The notes beneath the pieces are model-generated. The model had not been told where the DNA came from. It did not search any database and worked only from the letters and a program-made list of their open reading frames with translations. 64,000 nt of DNA. Source: Nocardiopsis terrae. GTDB taxonomy: Bacteria > Actinomycetota > Actinomycetes > Streptosporangiales > Streptosporangiaceae. Both the position numbers and the translations under genes were made by a program. The stretch spans positions 1 through 64,000 of the forward strand of contig NZ_BMXJ01000012.1 in the NCBI RefSeq assembly GCF_014651695.1. The letters run 5' to 3'. Every line of letters starts with the position of its first letter. Positions within the stretch are counted from its first letter, which is position 1. Shown here in pieces: positions 32,835 through 40,176 of the stretch.

Positions 32835-33644
32835 ATGCCGAGGGGCGACGAGAGGTCCGGCGACTCCGAGCGGTCGCGCGGGAGCAGGGGGCCGAAGGGC
32901 GCCCCGGGGCCGAAGAACTCCGCACGCGGGACCGTGTCACCGCTGCTCCTGGGCGGCGCGGTCCTGCTCGCCCTGGTGGTCGCGGTGGCCGTGGGCCTGA
33001 ACCTGGAGGGTGACGGGGACGCCGGGGAACCGGACACGTCCGAAGCCGCCTCCGTGGTCGACCACGTCGACGAGGAGCAGCGCGAGTGGGGCCAGGAACT
33101 GGCCCGCCGCACCGCCGACGACCCGATGGCCCTGGGCCGCGAGGACGCACCCGTGGTCCTGGTCGCCTACTCCGACTTCGCCTGCCCCTACTGCGCCACC
33201 TGGTCCCAGGAGACCCAGCCCGAACTGGTCGAGCGCTACGTGGACTCCGGTGACCTGCGGATCGAGTGGCGGGAGTTCCCCTACCTCGGAGAACTGTCGC
33301 AGAACCTGTCGGCCGGAGCGGTCGCCGCGGGCGAGCAGGGCTCGTTCTGGGAGTACCAGGAGGCCGTGTTCGAACGCCAGGAGGACCTCAAGTCCGCCAC
33401 CGACCCGGACGGGGTCCTGGAGGAGATCGTCGAGGAACTGGGTCTGGACGGCGACCGGTTCCAGGAGGACCTCGCCTCGGACCGGAGCGGGATCGCCGTC
33501 AGCCACGACTTCGTCGAGGGACAGCAGATCGGGGTGAGCGCCACCCCCGCCTTCGTCATCAACGGTGACCCGGTCATGGGCGCGCAGCCCCTCGACGTGT
33601 TCCTCCGAAGCATCGACGCGGCCCTCGTCGCGGCAGGGGAGTGA
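32835..33644 (+). CDS. Membrane-anchored DsbA-like thiol oxidoreductase
   Basis: This 269-aa protein has a charged N-terminus, one membrane helix (about residues 33-55) and an extracytoplasmic thioredoxin/DsbA domain with the active site C117-P-Y-C120 in YSDFACPYCATWSQE. The cis-Pro loop is GVSATPAFVINGDPVMG. It should form or isomerise disulfides in secreted proteins. The stop overlaps the GTG of a CcdA-like gene (GTGA), pairing it with a membrane electron carrier that could keep it reduced or oxidised. It has its own promoter with an inverted repeat. Confidence 0.88.
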   Translation: MPRGDERSGDSERSRGSRGPKGAPGPKNSARGTVSPLLLGGAVLLALVVAVAVGLNLEGDGDAGEPDTSEAASVVDHVDEEQREWGQELARRTADDPMALGREDAPVVLVAYSDFACPYCATWSQETQPELVERYVDSGDLRIEWREFPYLGELSQNLSAGAVAAGEQGSFWEYQEAVFERQEDLKSATDPDGVLEEIVEELGLDGDRFQEDLASDRSGIAVSHDFVEGQQIGVSATPAFVINGDPVMGAQPLDVFLRSIDAALVAAGE

Positions 33645-34495
33645 ACACCGTGGACATCGGGTTCGTCGCCGCGGTACTCGGCGGGCTGCTGGCCCTGCTC
33701 AGCCCGTGCAGCGCCCTGCTGCTGCCGTCCTTCTTCGCCTACGCCTTCCGCGACCCGGGGCGGCTCCTGCTGCGCACCGGCGTCTTCTACGCGGGCCTGT
33801 GCCTGACCCTGGTCCCGCTCGGAGCGGGTTCGGCCATGGTGAGCGTCCTCTTCCACGGCCACCGCGACCTGCTCATCAACACCGCGGGCGGCCTGCTCAT
33901 CGCCTTCGGCACCGCCCAGATCCTGGGGCTCGGCTTCACCTGGGGCGTCCTGGCGCGGGCACAGAGCCGGTTCGCGGGCGGCCGGGGCAACCTGTCCGTC
34001 CTGGGCCTGGGCGCGGTCTACGGCCTGGCCGGGTTCTGCTCCGGACCGATCCTCGGGGCGGTGCTCACCGTGGCGGCGACCGGGACGCCGGGCCGCGGCA
34101 TGCTCCTCATGGCCGCCTACGGGCTGGGCATGGTGCTGCCGATGTTCTTCCTGGCACTGCTGTGGGACCACTACGACCTGGGGCGCCGCCGCTGGCTGCG
34201 CGGCCGGACCGTGGAGATCGGACCGCTGCGCACGCACACGAGCGCGCTGCTGTCCGGCGGACTCTTCGTGGGGATCGGGGTGCTGTTCACGGCCTTCGAC
34301 GGCACCGCCTCGATGGTCGGCCTCCCCGGCACCGGTTGGACGGCCGGGATCGCCGAACGGGCCCAGGTGCCGCTCGCACGGCTGGGCGGCCCGACCGACC
34401 TGGTGGCCCTGGCGGCCCTGGCCGCGGCGGTCGCCCTGGTGGTGGGCGGTTCCCTCCTCGCCCGGCGCCGGAACCGGGCCGGGGCGGAGGCCTGA
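33641..34495 (+). CDS. CcdA/DsbD-type membrane electron-transfer protein
   Basis: This 284-aa protein has about six membrane helices and two conserved Cys-containing motifs: LLSPCSALLLPSFFAYAF in the first helix and GLAGFCSGPILGAVL in the fourth. The pair is characteristic of CcdA/DsbD transmembrane domains that move electrons from cytosolic thioredoxin to outer thiol proteins. It is translationally coupled to the DsbA-like gene by a GTGA overlap. A role in recycling that partner or in cytochrome c maturation is inferred; no other ccs genes are adjacent. Confidence 0.85.
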   Translation: MNTVDIGFVAAVLGGLLALLSPCSALLLPSFFAYAFRDPGRLLLRTGVFYAGLCLTLVPLGAGSAMVSVLFHGHRDLLINTAGGLLIAFGTAQILGLGFTWGVLARAQSRFAGGRGNLSVLGLGAVYGLAGFCSGPILGAVLTVAATGTPGRGMLLMAAYGLGMVLPMFFLALLWDHYDLGRRRWLRGRTVEIGPLRTHTSALLSGGLFVGIGVLFTAFDGTASMVGLPGTGWTAGIAERAQVPLARLGGPTDLVALAALAAAVALVVGGSLLARRRNRAGAEA

Positions 34496-34581
34496 CGGCA
34501 CGGGAGCCGACGGCACGGAGGCTGTGCGCCGGGCGGGAGTGCCTATTCTTGGACGGACAAGCGCACGACGAACGGTGGGCC

Positions 34582-34959
34582 ATGAGTAACACGGCTTCCG
34601 GGCTCGGATCACTGGAGTCCGCGGTCATGGCGGTCCTGTGGGCCGCCGGGCGCCCGGTGAGCGTGCGCGAGGTGGTCGAGGGGCTGGCCGACCGCGAACC
34701 GGCCTACACCACCATCTCCACGGTTCTGGAGAACCTGCGCCGCAAGGGCTGGGTCGACCGGGAGCGCACCGGTCGGCTGTGGTTCTACCGCGCCCTGCGG
34801 GACCGGGCCTCGCACGCCGCCGACCGCATGCACGGCGCCCTGGACGACAGCGGGGACCCCCGGGTGGCCCTGCTGCGCTTCGTCGACCGGATGGACCCGG
34901 ACGACCTCGACGTCCTCCGCGGGCTGCTCGCCGACATCCCCCGGTCCGAGGACCCGTGA
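34582..34959 (+). CDS. BlaI/MecI-family transcriptional repressor
   Basis: This 125-aa winged-helix protein reads LGSLESAVMAVLWAAGRPVSVREVVEGLADREPAYTTISTVLENLRRKGWVDRERTGRLWFYRAL, the BlaI signature of DNA recognition helix and wing. A short dimerisation tail follows, whose proteolysis by a BlaR/M56 partner normally ends repression. The partner gene follows with a GTGA overlap. This arrangement is typical of actinobacterial BlaI-M56 pairs, where the regulated gene is often not a beta-lactamase. Confidence 0.9.
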   Translation: MSNTASGLGSLESAVMAVLWAAGRPVSVREVVEGLADREPAYTTISTVLENLRRKGWVDRERTGRLWFYRALRDRASHAADRMHGALDDSGDPRVALLRFVDRMDPDDLDVLRGLLADIPRSEDP

Positions 34960-35903
34960 CCTGGTCGGTGGCGGCGCTCGCCGCCCTGGTGCTGTGGAGC
35001 GTCACGGGACCCCGGGCGCTGCGCGCCCTCCACCGGGGCCTGGGCGCCACCGCCCGGACGATGCTCACCCTGTGGACGCTCGCCACCGCCACGTGGCTGC
35101 TGGCCTGCGCCGCCCTGCTCGCCACCCTGGCCACCGGGGTGATGGGTCCCGGGGTGAAGGCGCTGGTCGCCGCCTGCGCCGACCTGTTCCAGGCGGTGCA
35201 GCAGAACGGTGCGCAGCACGGGCTCGCGGTCGCGGGACTCCTCGGCGCCGCGGGGCTGGCCCGGCTCACGTGGACGGCCGTCGGACGCCGCAGGGACCGG
35301 GCCGCACGACGCGGGGAGTACGCCCGGGCCCTGGCCGCCGGAGGACGGCGCCGCGCCCTGTACCTGGACCGGGTCTGGCTGCTGGAGAGCCCCGAACCCG
35401 CCGCCTACTGCGTACCCGGCCGCGGGTTCGGCATCGTGGTGACCAGGGGAGCCGTCGACCGGTTGACCGGGCCCGAGCTGCGCGCGGTCCTCGCGCACGA
35501 GCGGGCCCACCTGAACGGCCGCCACCACCTCCTGGTCACCTGGACGCGGCTGCTCGACTCGGCCTTCCCCGGGGTGCCGCTGCTCCGCGCGGCTGCGGGG
35601 GAGGTCCCCGAGCTCGTGGAGTGGGCGGCCGACGACCGGGCGGCTGAGGAGGTCGGACCGCACGCACTGGCCCATGCCCTGGGGATCATGGCGGCCTCGG
35701 GCGCGGACGGACCCGAACCCGCCCTGTCGGCATCGGGCGCCTGCCCGGTGCGGCGGGTGCGCCGCCAGGTCCGGCCGGCGGAACCCGCCGCCGGCTGGGC
35801 CGCCCACGTCGGCGCGACGCTGTTCGTGCTGCTGCCGCTCGCCCTGGCGGTGCTGGCCACGGTGCTCAACGTCGCCGTGCCGCCCTGTGAATGCGCGGGC
35901 TGA
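34956..35903 (+). CDS. M56-family membrane metallopeptidase (BlaR1-like, no sensor domain)
   Basis: This 315-aa protein has membrane helices near residues 3-18, 37-60, 85-105 and 283-308. It has a cytoplasmic zinc site H181-E-R-A-H185 in VLAHERAHLNGRHHLL, with the later acidic ligand in EWAADDRAAEE. The fold matches peptidase M56, the protease module of BlaR1/MecR1; there is no penicillin-binding sensor domain. It is coupled to the BlaI-like gene by a GTGA overlap and presumably inactivates it after a membrane signal. Confidence 0.85.
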   Translation: MTWSVAALAALVLWSVTGPRALRALHRGLGATARTMLTLWTLATATWLLACAALLATLATGVMGPGVKALVAACADLFQAVQQNGAQHGLAVAGLLGAAGLARLTWTAVGRRRDRAARRGEYARALAAGGRRRALYLDRVWLLESPEPAAYCVPGRGFGIVVTRGAVDRLTGPELRAVLAHERAHLNGRHHLLVTWTRLLDSAFPGVPLLRAAAGEVPELVEWAADDRAAEEVGPHALAHALGIMAASGADGPEPALSASGACPVRRVRRQVRPAEPAAGWAAHVGATLFVLLPLALAVLATVLNVAVPPCECAG

Positions 35904-36030
35904 GGACGCGGTCCGGGGTCCGGTGCCCCGGAAGGCGCCCTCGGCGCATCGCCCGGCCGCGGCGTCCGCCTGGTCACAAAGTGGGGGTCGGGGGTGCCGG
36001 CGACCGGTGTCCGGATGAAAAACTCCACCC

Positions 36031-36717
36031 ATGCTCGGTATCACTGACCTGCCCACCTACCTGGCAGGACTCGTCCTGATCGTGCTCCTGCCGGGGCCCA
36101 ACTCGCTGTACGTGCTGTCCGTCGCGGCACGCGGCGGAACCCGCACCGGGTACAGGGCTGCCGCGGGTGTGTTCACCGGCGACGCCGTGCTGATGCTGCT
36201 CGCCGCGGTCGGCGCGGCCTCGCTCCTCCAAACCACCCCGCTGCTCTTCACCGTGGTGAAGTACGCCGGGGCCGCCTACCTGGCCTGGATGGCGATCGGG
36301 ATGCTGCGCTCCGCCCATGCCCTGTGGACCTCCCGGCACCGGTGGGCCGAGGAGCAGCGGGCCGCCGACGCCGCCGTCGTCTCCGCGGGAGCCGCCGGCC
36401 CGGGCATCGGCGGAGCGGAGCGCCCCTTCCGCCGGGCGCTCGTGGTCTCCCTGTTCAACCCGAAGGTGATCCTCTTCCTGATCTCCTTCTTCGTGCAGTT
36501 CGTCGACCCCGCCTACGCCTACCCGGCACTGTCCTTCCTGGTGCTGGGGCTCCTGCTGCAGTTCGTCAGCCTGCTCTACCTGTCGGTGCTGATCTTCAGC
36601 GGGACCCGGCTGGCAGCGGCCTTCGGGCGGCGCAGGCGGCTCTCTGCGGGCGCCACCTCCGCGGTCGGGGCCCTGTTCCTGGGGTTCGCGGTGAAGCTGT
36701 CCGTCAGCAGCGCCTGA
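36031..36717 (+). CDS. LysE-family amino-acid exporter
   Basis: This 228-aa membrane protein has six predicted helices. It starts MLGITDLPTYLAGLVLIVLLPGPNSLYVLSVAARGG, with the LPGPN motif of the LysE/RhtB superfamily (LeuE-like). It ends with VSLFNPKVILFLISFFVQFVDP, the second signature. It exports amino acids or analogues, substrate unknown. Length is slightly longer than usual owing to a hydrophilic loop at about residues 95-130. It is a single-gene unit followed by a hairpin. Confidence 0.88.
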   Translation: MLGITDLPTYLAGLVLIVLLPGPNSLYVLSVAARGGTRTGYRAAAGVFTGDAVLMLLAAVGAASLLQTTPLLFTVVKYAGAAYLAWMAIGMLRSAHALWTSRHRWAEEQRAADAAVVSAGAAGPGIGGAERPFRRALVVSLFNPKVILFLISFFVQFVDPAYAYPALSFLVLGLLLQFVSLLYLSVLIFSGTRLAAAFGRRRRLSAGATSAVGALFLGFAVKLSVSSA

Positions 36718-36779
36718 CCGCGCCCCCGCTCGGCGGTCGTCGGCGGCGTCCGAGCCGTCCGCCCGCCGGTACCGGACCT

Positions 36780-36796
36780 GCGGCCCGGCGGGCCGC
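36780..36796 (+). terminator. Hairpin after lysE-type gene
   Basis: GCGGCCC and GGGCCGC pair around a three-base loop, between two convergent genes. Confidence 0.55.
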
Positions 36797-36799
36797 GCC

Positions 36800-38443
36800 C
36801 TAATCCTCCGGTGCCCGGAGCGCCCGGGGGAAGACGGGGGCGAGGGCGGCCTCGAAACGGTCCAGCCAGTCGTCGAGGCCGCCCTCCACCCACGGGCAGT
36901 CACGGACGAAGTGCGCCCACTCCTGCGGGTCGCAGCACCCCTGCCGACGCAGGTAGCCCTCGTCCACCAGGTCGGCCTCCGCGCCCATCTCCGGGCGGAG
37001 CACCCGCACGAGCAGCTCGTGCGGGAGCGGGTGGGCCTCGGCGAGCAGGACGGCGTCGTAGAGGTCCTTGCCCTGGGGGTACATGTCGGTGCACAGCCAC
37101 AGCACCTTCCACGCCAACGACAGTTCGGGGCCCGCGGTCAGCACGGGGACGTCCCCGAGCACGGTGGTCCGAGGGGGTTCGGGCAGGGGCTCCTGGAAGA
37201 CCACGTCGATCTGGACCGCGCCCGGCGGCAGGGCCGACTGCGGGCCGGTCCCGTGCACCCAGGGGATCCCGTGCACCCAGGGGATGACGAGCCGTCGTCC
37301 CGAGGCGCGCTCGTAGGTCCAGATGCTCTCCCGGCGGGTGTGCGCCACGTCGAACACCAGCCCCGAGGGGGGTTCGGCCTCCCCGACCGCCGTCACCAGG
37401 TCGTCGAGCATCCGTACCGAGTCGTGGTGTTCGGCCGACCTCGTCTCCGGCAGGGTGACGAAGTCCAGGTCGCGGGCCCGGCGGGCCCGGTCCCCGACCC
37501 ACAGTGGCATGGCCGCGCTGCCGCGCAGCACCAGGCCGTCCGCCCATTCGGTGCCGGAGACCGCGCGCAGGACGTGCTCCATGGCCAGCCGGTTGGCCTC
37601 CCACCAGCGTTCGGCGAGCGCCGCGTCGGCGAAGGTCGGTTCGCTGGGCCGGAAGGCGTGGCTGAAGTGTTTCAGGGCCGGGTCGAACACCTGCTCCTGG
37701 GTGGCGTGCGGTCCGGTGGTGACCGGCAGGTAGGTGGACGGGTAACCCGGCTCGTACCAGGGGTGGCGGGGGCGGGGCGGGAACTCCACCGGGGCCTCGT
37801 CCAGCCACCCCGCGTCCAGTTCGAGGGCGCTGTCGTACACGACGAACTCCAGTTCGGTGTCGATCACCCCGTTCTCCCCGCCGAAGCTGTTCCCCAGGCC
37901 GTGCGCCCGGAGCTCCTTCATCAGGGCGGAGTAGCGCTCGTAGGCGGTGTGTTTGTCCACGCCGGAACAGCGCTGGGTGACGAACCGCTCCTGGCGCCCG
38001 TCCTGGCGGGTGCGGCGGGCGTTGCGGGACAGCCGGGCCCGGTGCGGCGCGACCAGCCGGGAGAGTTCGCCGAGGTCGGCGTCGGCGGGCAGCAGGAGTT
38101 TGAGGTGGGTCTCGAAGTAACGGCCCGGTCCGAGGGCGAGCGCCTCCCGGCGGTCGTTCGGTACGTCCGCGTTGTGCGGGGAGACCTCGAACTTGACCCT
38201 CGTGACCTCGAACCCGCCCTCGGCCAGCCGCTCGCCCCAGCTCCTGGCGAGCGCGTGCTGTCCGCCGAGGGTGCCGTGGCCGTGGTAGGTGACCATCGGC
38301 TGCGAGGGGCTGTCCCCCCGGTCGAGTTCGATGTGCGTGAACTTCAGCCCCTGCCCGGCCGCCCAGTCGGCGGCGGACGCGATCTCGGCCTCACTCCGTG
38401 CGCGCAGGGTCAGGTGGGTCTCGAAGTCACCGGCGAATTCCAT
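36800..38443 (-). CDS. AbiEii-like nucleotidyltransferase fused to duplicated N-terminal domain
   Basis: This 547-aa protein has an N-terminal part of about 160 residues containing a duplicated FETHL motif (FETHLTLR at 7-14 and YFETHLKLLLP at 109-119). A middle region follows (about 165-270; GENGVIDTELEFVVYD). A C-terminal DNA-polymerase-beta-like nucleotidyltransferase has LRGSAAMPLW (GSAA 308-311) and RDLDF (D325, D327), then late AWKVLWL and KDLYDAVLL segments as in the AbiEii/DUF1814 family. AbiEii proteins are abortive-infection toxins or tRNA-modifying enzymes, but no AbiEi antitoxin gene is adjacent. The N-terminal fusion is unusual; function unknown. Confidence 0.65.
   Translation of the reverse strand: MEFAGDFETHLTLRARSEAEIASAADWAAGQGLKFTHIELDRGDSPSQPMVTYHGHGTLGGQHALARSWGERLAEGGFEVTRVKFEVSPHNADVPNDRREALALGPGRYFETHLKLLLPADADLGELSRLVAPHRARLSRNARRTRQDGRQERFVTQRCSGVDKHTAYERYSALMKELRAHGLGNSFGGENGVIDTELEFVVYDSALELDAGWLDEAPVEFPPRPRHPWYEPGYPSTYLPVTTGPHATQEQVFDPALKHFSHAFRPSEPTFADAALAERWWEANRLAMEHVLRAVSGTEWADGLVLRGSAAMPLWVGDRARRARDLDFVTLPETRSAEHHDSVRMLDDLVTAVGEAEPPSGLVFDVAHTRRESIWTYERASGRRLVIPWVHGIPWVHGTGPQSALPPGAVQIDVVFQEPLPEPPRTTVLGDVPVLTAGPELSLAWKVLWLCTDMYPQGKDLYDAVLLAEAHPLPHELLVRVLRPEMGAEADLVDEGYLRRQGCCDPQEWAHFVRDCPWVEGGLDDWLDRFEAALAPVFPRALRAPED
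37250..37285. repeat. Perfect 18-bp tandem duplication in the AbiEii-like gene
   Basis: CCCGTGCACCCAGGGGAT occurs twice without a gap (37250-37267 and 37268-37285). It keeps the frame and duplicates the peptide IPWVHG. It looks like a recent slippage event in or near the catalytic domain. Confidence 0.85.
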
Positions 38444-38549
38444 GGATTCTTCTTCTCTTGGAGGGATCTGGGAGTTTACGGCCTCCGGTGTGGACGGCGC
38501 ACCCCGGTTTCGGGGCGTGCCGGGATCGCAGGGGTGCGGGGAGGGGGCT

Positions 38550-39140
38550 TCAGGCGGCGCGCGGGCTGAGGCCGGTCATCAGGAGGCGGACGACCTCCCG
38601 CAGGCTCTCGTCGACGTGCTCGACGGTGTTGTTGGCGCTGAACGAGGCGAAGCCGTGCAGGGTCGACGCCACGGTGAAGGCGATGGCGCCGGGGTCGCCC
38701 GCGGTGATCTCCCCGGTGCGCTGGCCCTCGGCGATGGCGGACAGGACGACGTCGAGCATGTCGCCGACGGCCTCGGCGAGCTGGTCGGAGATGTCGCTGT
38801 CGTGCTTGCGCGCGTACATCAGGTCCAGCAGGGCGGCGTTGGACAGTGCGAAGTCCGTGTAGGCGCGGGCCAGGGCCAACAGGTAAGCCGCGGTGTCCGG
38901 CGCGCCCTGACCGGCCGCGTCCAGCACTGCCCGCAAACGCTGGAAACCGCTCAGTGCCAGGGCGTCGAGCAGGGCCTGCTTGTCCTTGAAGTGGCGGCCC
39001 GGGGCCGCGTGGCTGACGCCCGCCTCACGGGCGAGCTCGCGGAGGGACAGCGCGGAGGGGCCGCGTTCGGAGAGAGTGCGCTCGGCGCTGTCCAGCAGGG
39101 CGGCGCGGAGGTCTCCGTGGTGGTAGCGACGGTCAGCCAT
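38550..39140 (-). CDS. TetR-family regulator
   Basis: This 196-aa protein has the typical start MADRRYHHGDLRAALLDSAERTL. The HTH SLRELAREAGVSHAAPGRHFKDKQALLDALA lies at about residues 30-60, and a ligand-binding domain with a TetR_C_33-like (WHG) region follows. It is divergent from an SDR gene with a perfect 15-bp palindrome in the gap. Repression of the dehydrogenase and itself is the likely role. ATG 39140 is chosen because the YHHGDLR motif normally begins near residue 5. Confidence 0.88.
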   Translation of the reverse strand: MADRRYHHGDLRAALLDSAERTLSERGPSALSLRELAREAGVSHAAPGRHFKDKQALLDALALSGFQRLRAVLDAAGQGAPDTAAYLLALARAYTDFALSNAALLDLMYARKHDSDISDQLAEAVGDMLDVVLSAIAEGQRTGEITAGDPGAIAFTVASTLHGFASFSANNTVEHVDESLREVVRLLMTGLSPRAA

Positions 39141-39157
39141 ACCGGCCAGCATAGACC

Positions 39158-39193
39158 GATGTTTACGTCGACATCATTGTTGTCATTGACAAC
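39158..39193. promoter_or_regulatory. TetR operator candidates
   Basis: GTTGTCATTGACAAC (39179-39193) is a perfect 15-bp palindrome. Just upstream, GATGT and ACATC flank TTTACGTCG (39159-39175 region) as a weaker inverted pair. Both lie between the divergent tetR and SDR genes. Confidence 0.6.
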
Positions 39194-39221
39194 TTTGGGC
39201 GGATGCCCCTACTTTGGCCCC

Positions 39222-40094
39222 ATGAGTGAAAACAACGTCAGCCTGCCCGACCTGACCGGCAGAACCGCCGTCGTCACCGGAGCCAACAGCGGTCTGGGAC
39301 TGGAGACCGCCAAGGTCCTGGCCGGACGCGGCGCCCGCGTGGTCCTGGCCGTCCGTGACACCGGCAAGGGCGAGGAGGCGGCCCGGCAGATCCGGGGGGA
39401 GACCGAGGTCCGCCGCCTGGACCTGGCCGACCTGGCCTCCGTCCGTGAGTTCGCCGACGGGTGGAAGGGCGACCTCCACCTGCTGATCAACAACGCCGGT
39501 CTCATGGCGATCCCGGAGTCCCGGACCAGGGACGGCTTCGAGACCCAGTTCGGCGTCAACCACCTGGGCCACTTCGCCCTCACCAACCTCCTCCTCGAAC
39601 ACGTCACCGGGCGGGTCGTCACCCTCTCCTCCGGGCTGCACAGGGCGGTCCGCGGCATTCACTTCGCGGACGTCAACCTGGAGGGCCGTTACACCCCCTA
39701 CCGGGCCTACGGGCAGTCCAAACTGGCCAACCTGCTGTTCACCCTGGAGCTCCAGCGCAGGCTGGACGAGGTCGGCTCGCAGGTGCTGGCCACCGCCGCG
39801 CACCCCGGCTACGCCGCCACCAACCTGCAGAGCCGCAGCGGCAAGCCGTTCCTGGACCGGCTGATGCGGATCAGCAACCGGGTCCTCGCGCAGAGCGCTG
39901 CCGCCGGGGCCCTGCCCACGGTCTACGCCGCCACCCAGGACGTCCCCGGGGCCGCCTTCGCCGGTCCCACCGGGCTGTTCGTGAACGGCGCCCCCGGCCC
40001 GTCCAGCAGGAGCGCCGCCGCACAGGACCCCGCGGCGGCCCGACGGCTGTGGGACCTGTCCGAGGAGATGACGGGCACCTCGTTCCCGCTGTGA
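39222..40094 (+). CDS. Short-chain dehydrogenase/reductase
   Basis: This 290-aa protein has the NAD(P) motif TGANSGLGLETAKVLAGRG, NNAG in LLINNAGLMAIP, the catalytic Ser in VVTLSSGLH and YxxxK in YGQSKLANLLFTLEL (AYGQSK). The layout matches classical SDRs of the retinol-dehydrogenase/WW-oxidoreductase-like group (oxidoreductases acting on lipophilic alcohols). Substrate unknown. It is divergent from a TetR regulator with a palindromic operator and followed by a bidirectional terminator. Confidence 0.88.
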   Translation: MSENNVSLPDLTGRTAVVTGANSGLGLETAKVLAGRGARVVLAVRDTGKGEEAARQIRGETEVRRLDLADLASVREFADGWKGDLHLLINNAGLMAIPESRTRDGFETQFGVNHLGHFALTNLLLEHVTGRVVTLSSGLHRAVRGIHFADVNLEGRYTPYRAYGQSKLANLLFTLELQRRLDEVGSQVLATAAHPGYAATNLQSRSGKPFLDRLMRISNRVLAQSAAAGALPTVYAATQDVPGAAFAGPTGLFVNGAPGPSSRSAAAQDPAAARRLWDLSEEMTGTSFPL

Positions 40095-40117
40095 GCGGCA
40101 CGGGCCCGGAAACGGAG

Positions 40118-40158
40118 GAACGGCCCCGGGGGCGGCGGGGCCGCCTCCGGGGCCGTTC
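40118..40158. terminator. Bidirectional terminator
   Basis: GAACGGCCCCGG (40118-40129) pairs perfectly over 12 bp with CCGGGGCCGTTC (40147-40158) between the convergent SDR and acylase genes. Confidence 0.8.
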
Positions 40159-40176
40159 GTCGGGCCGGGGTGGTGG

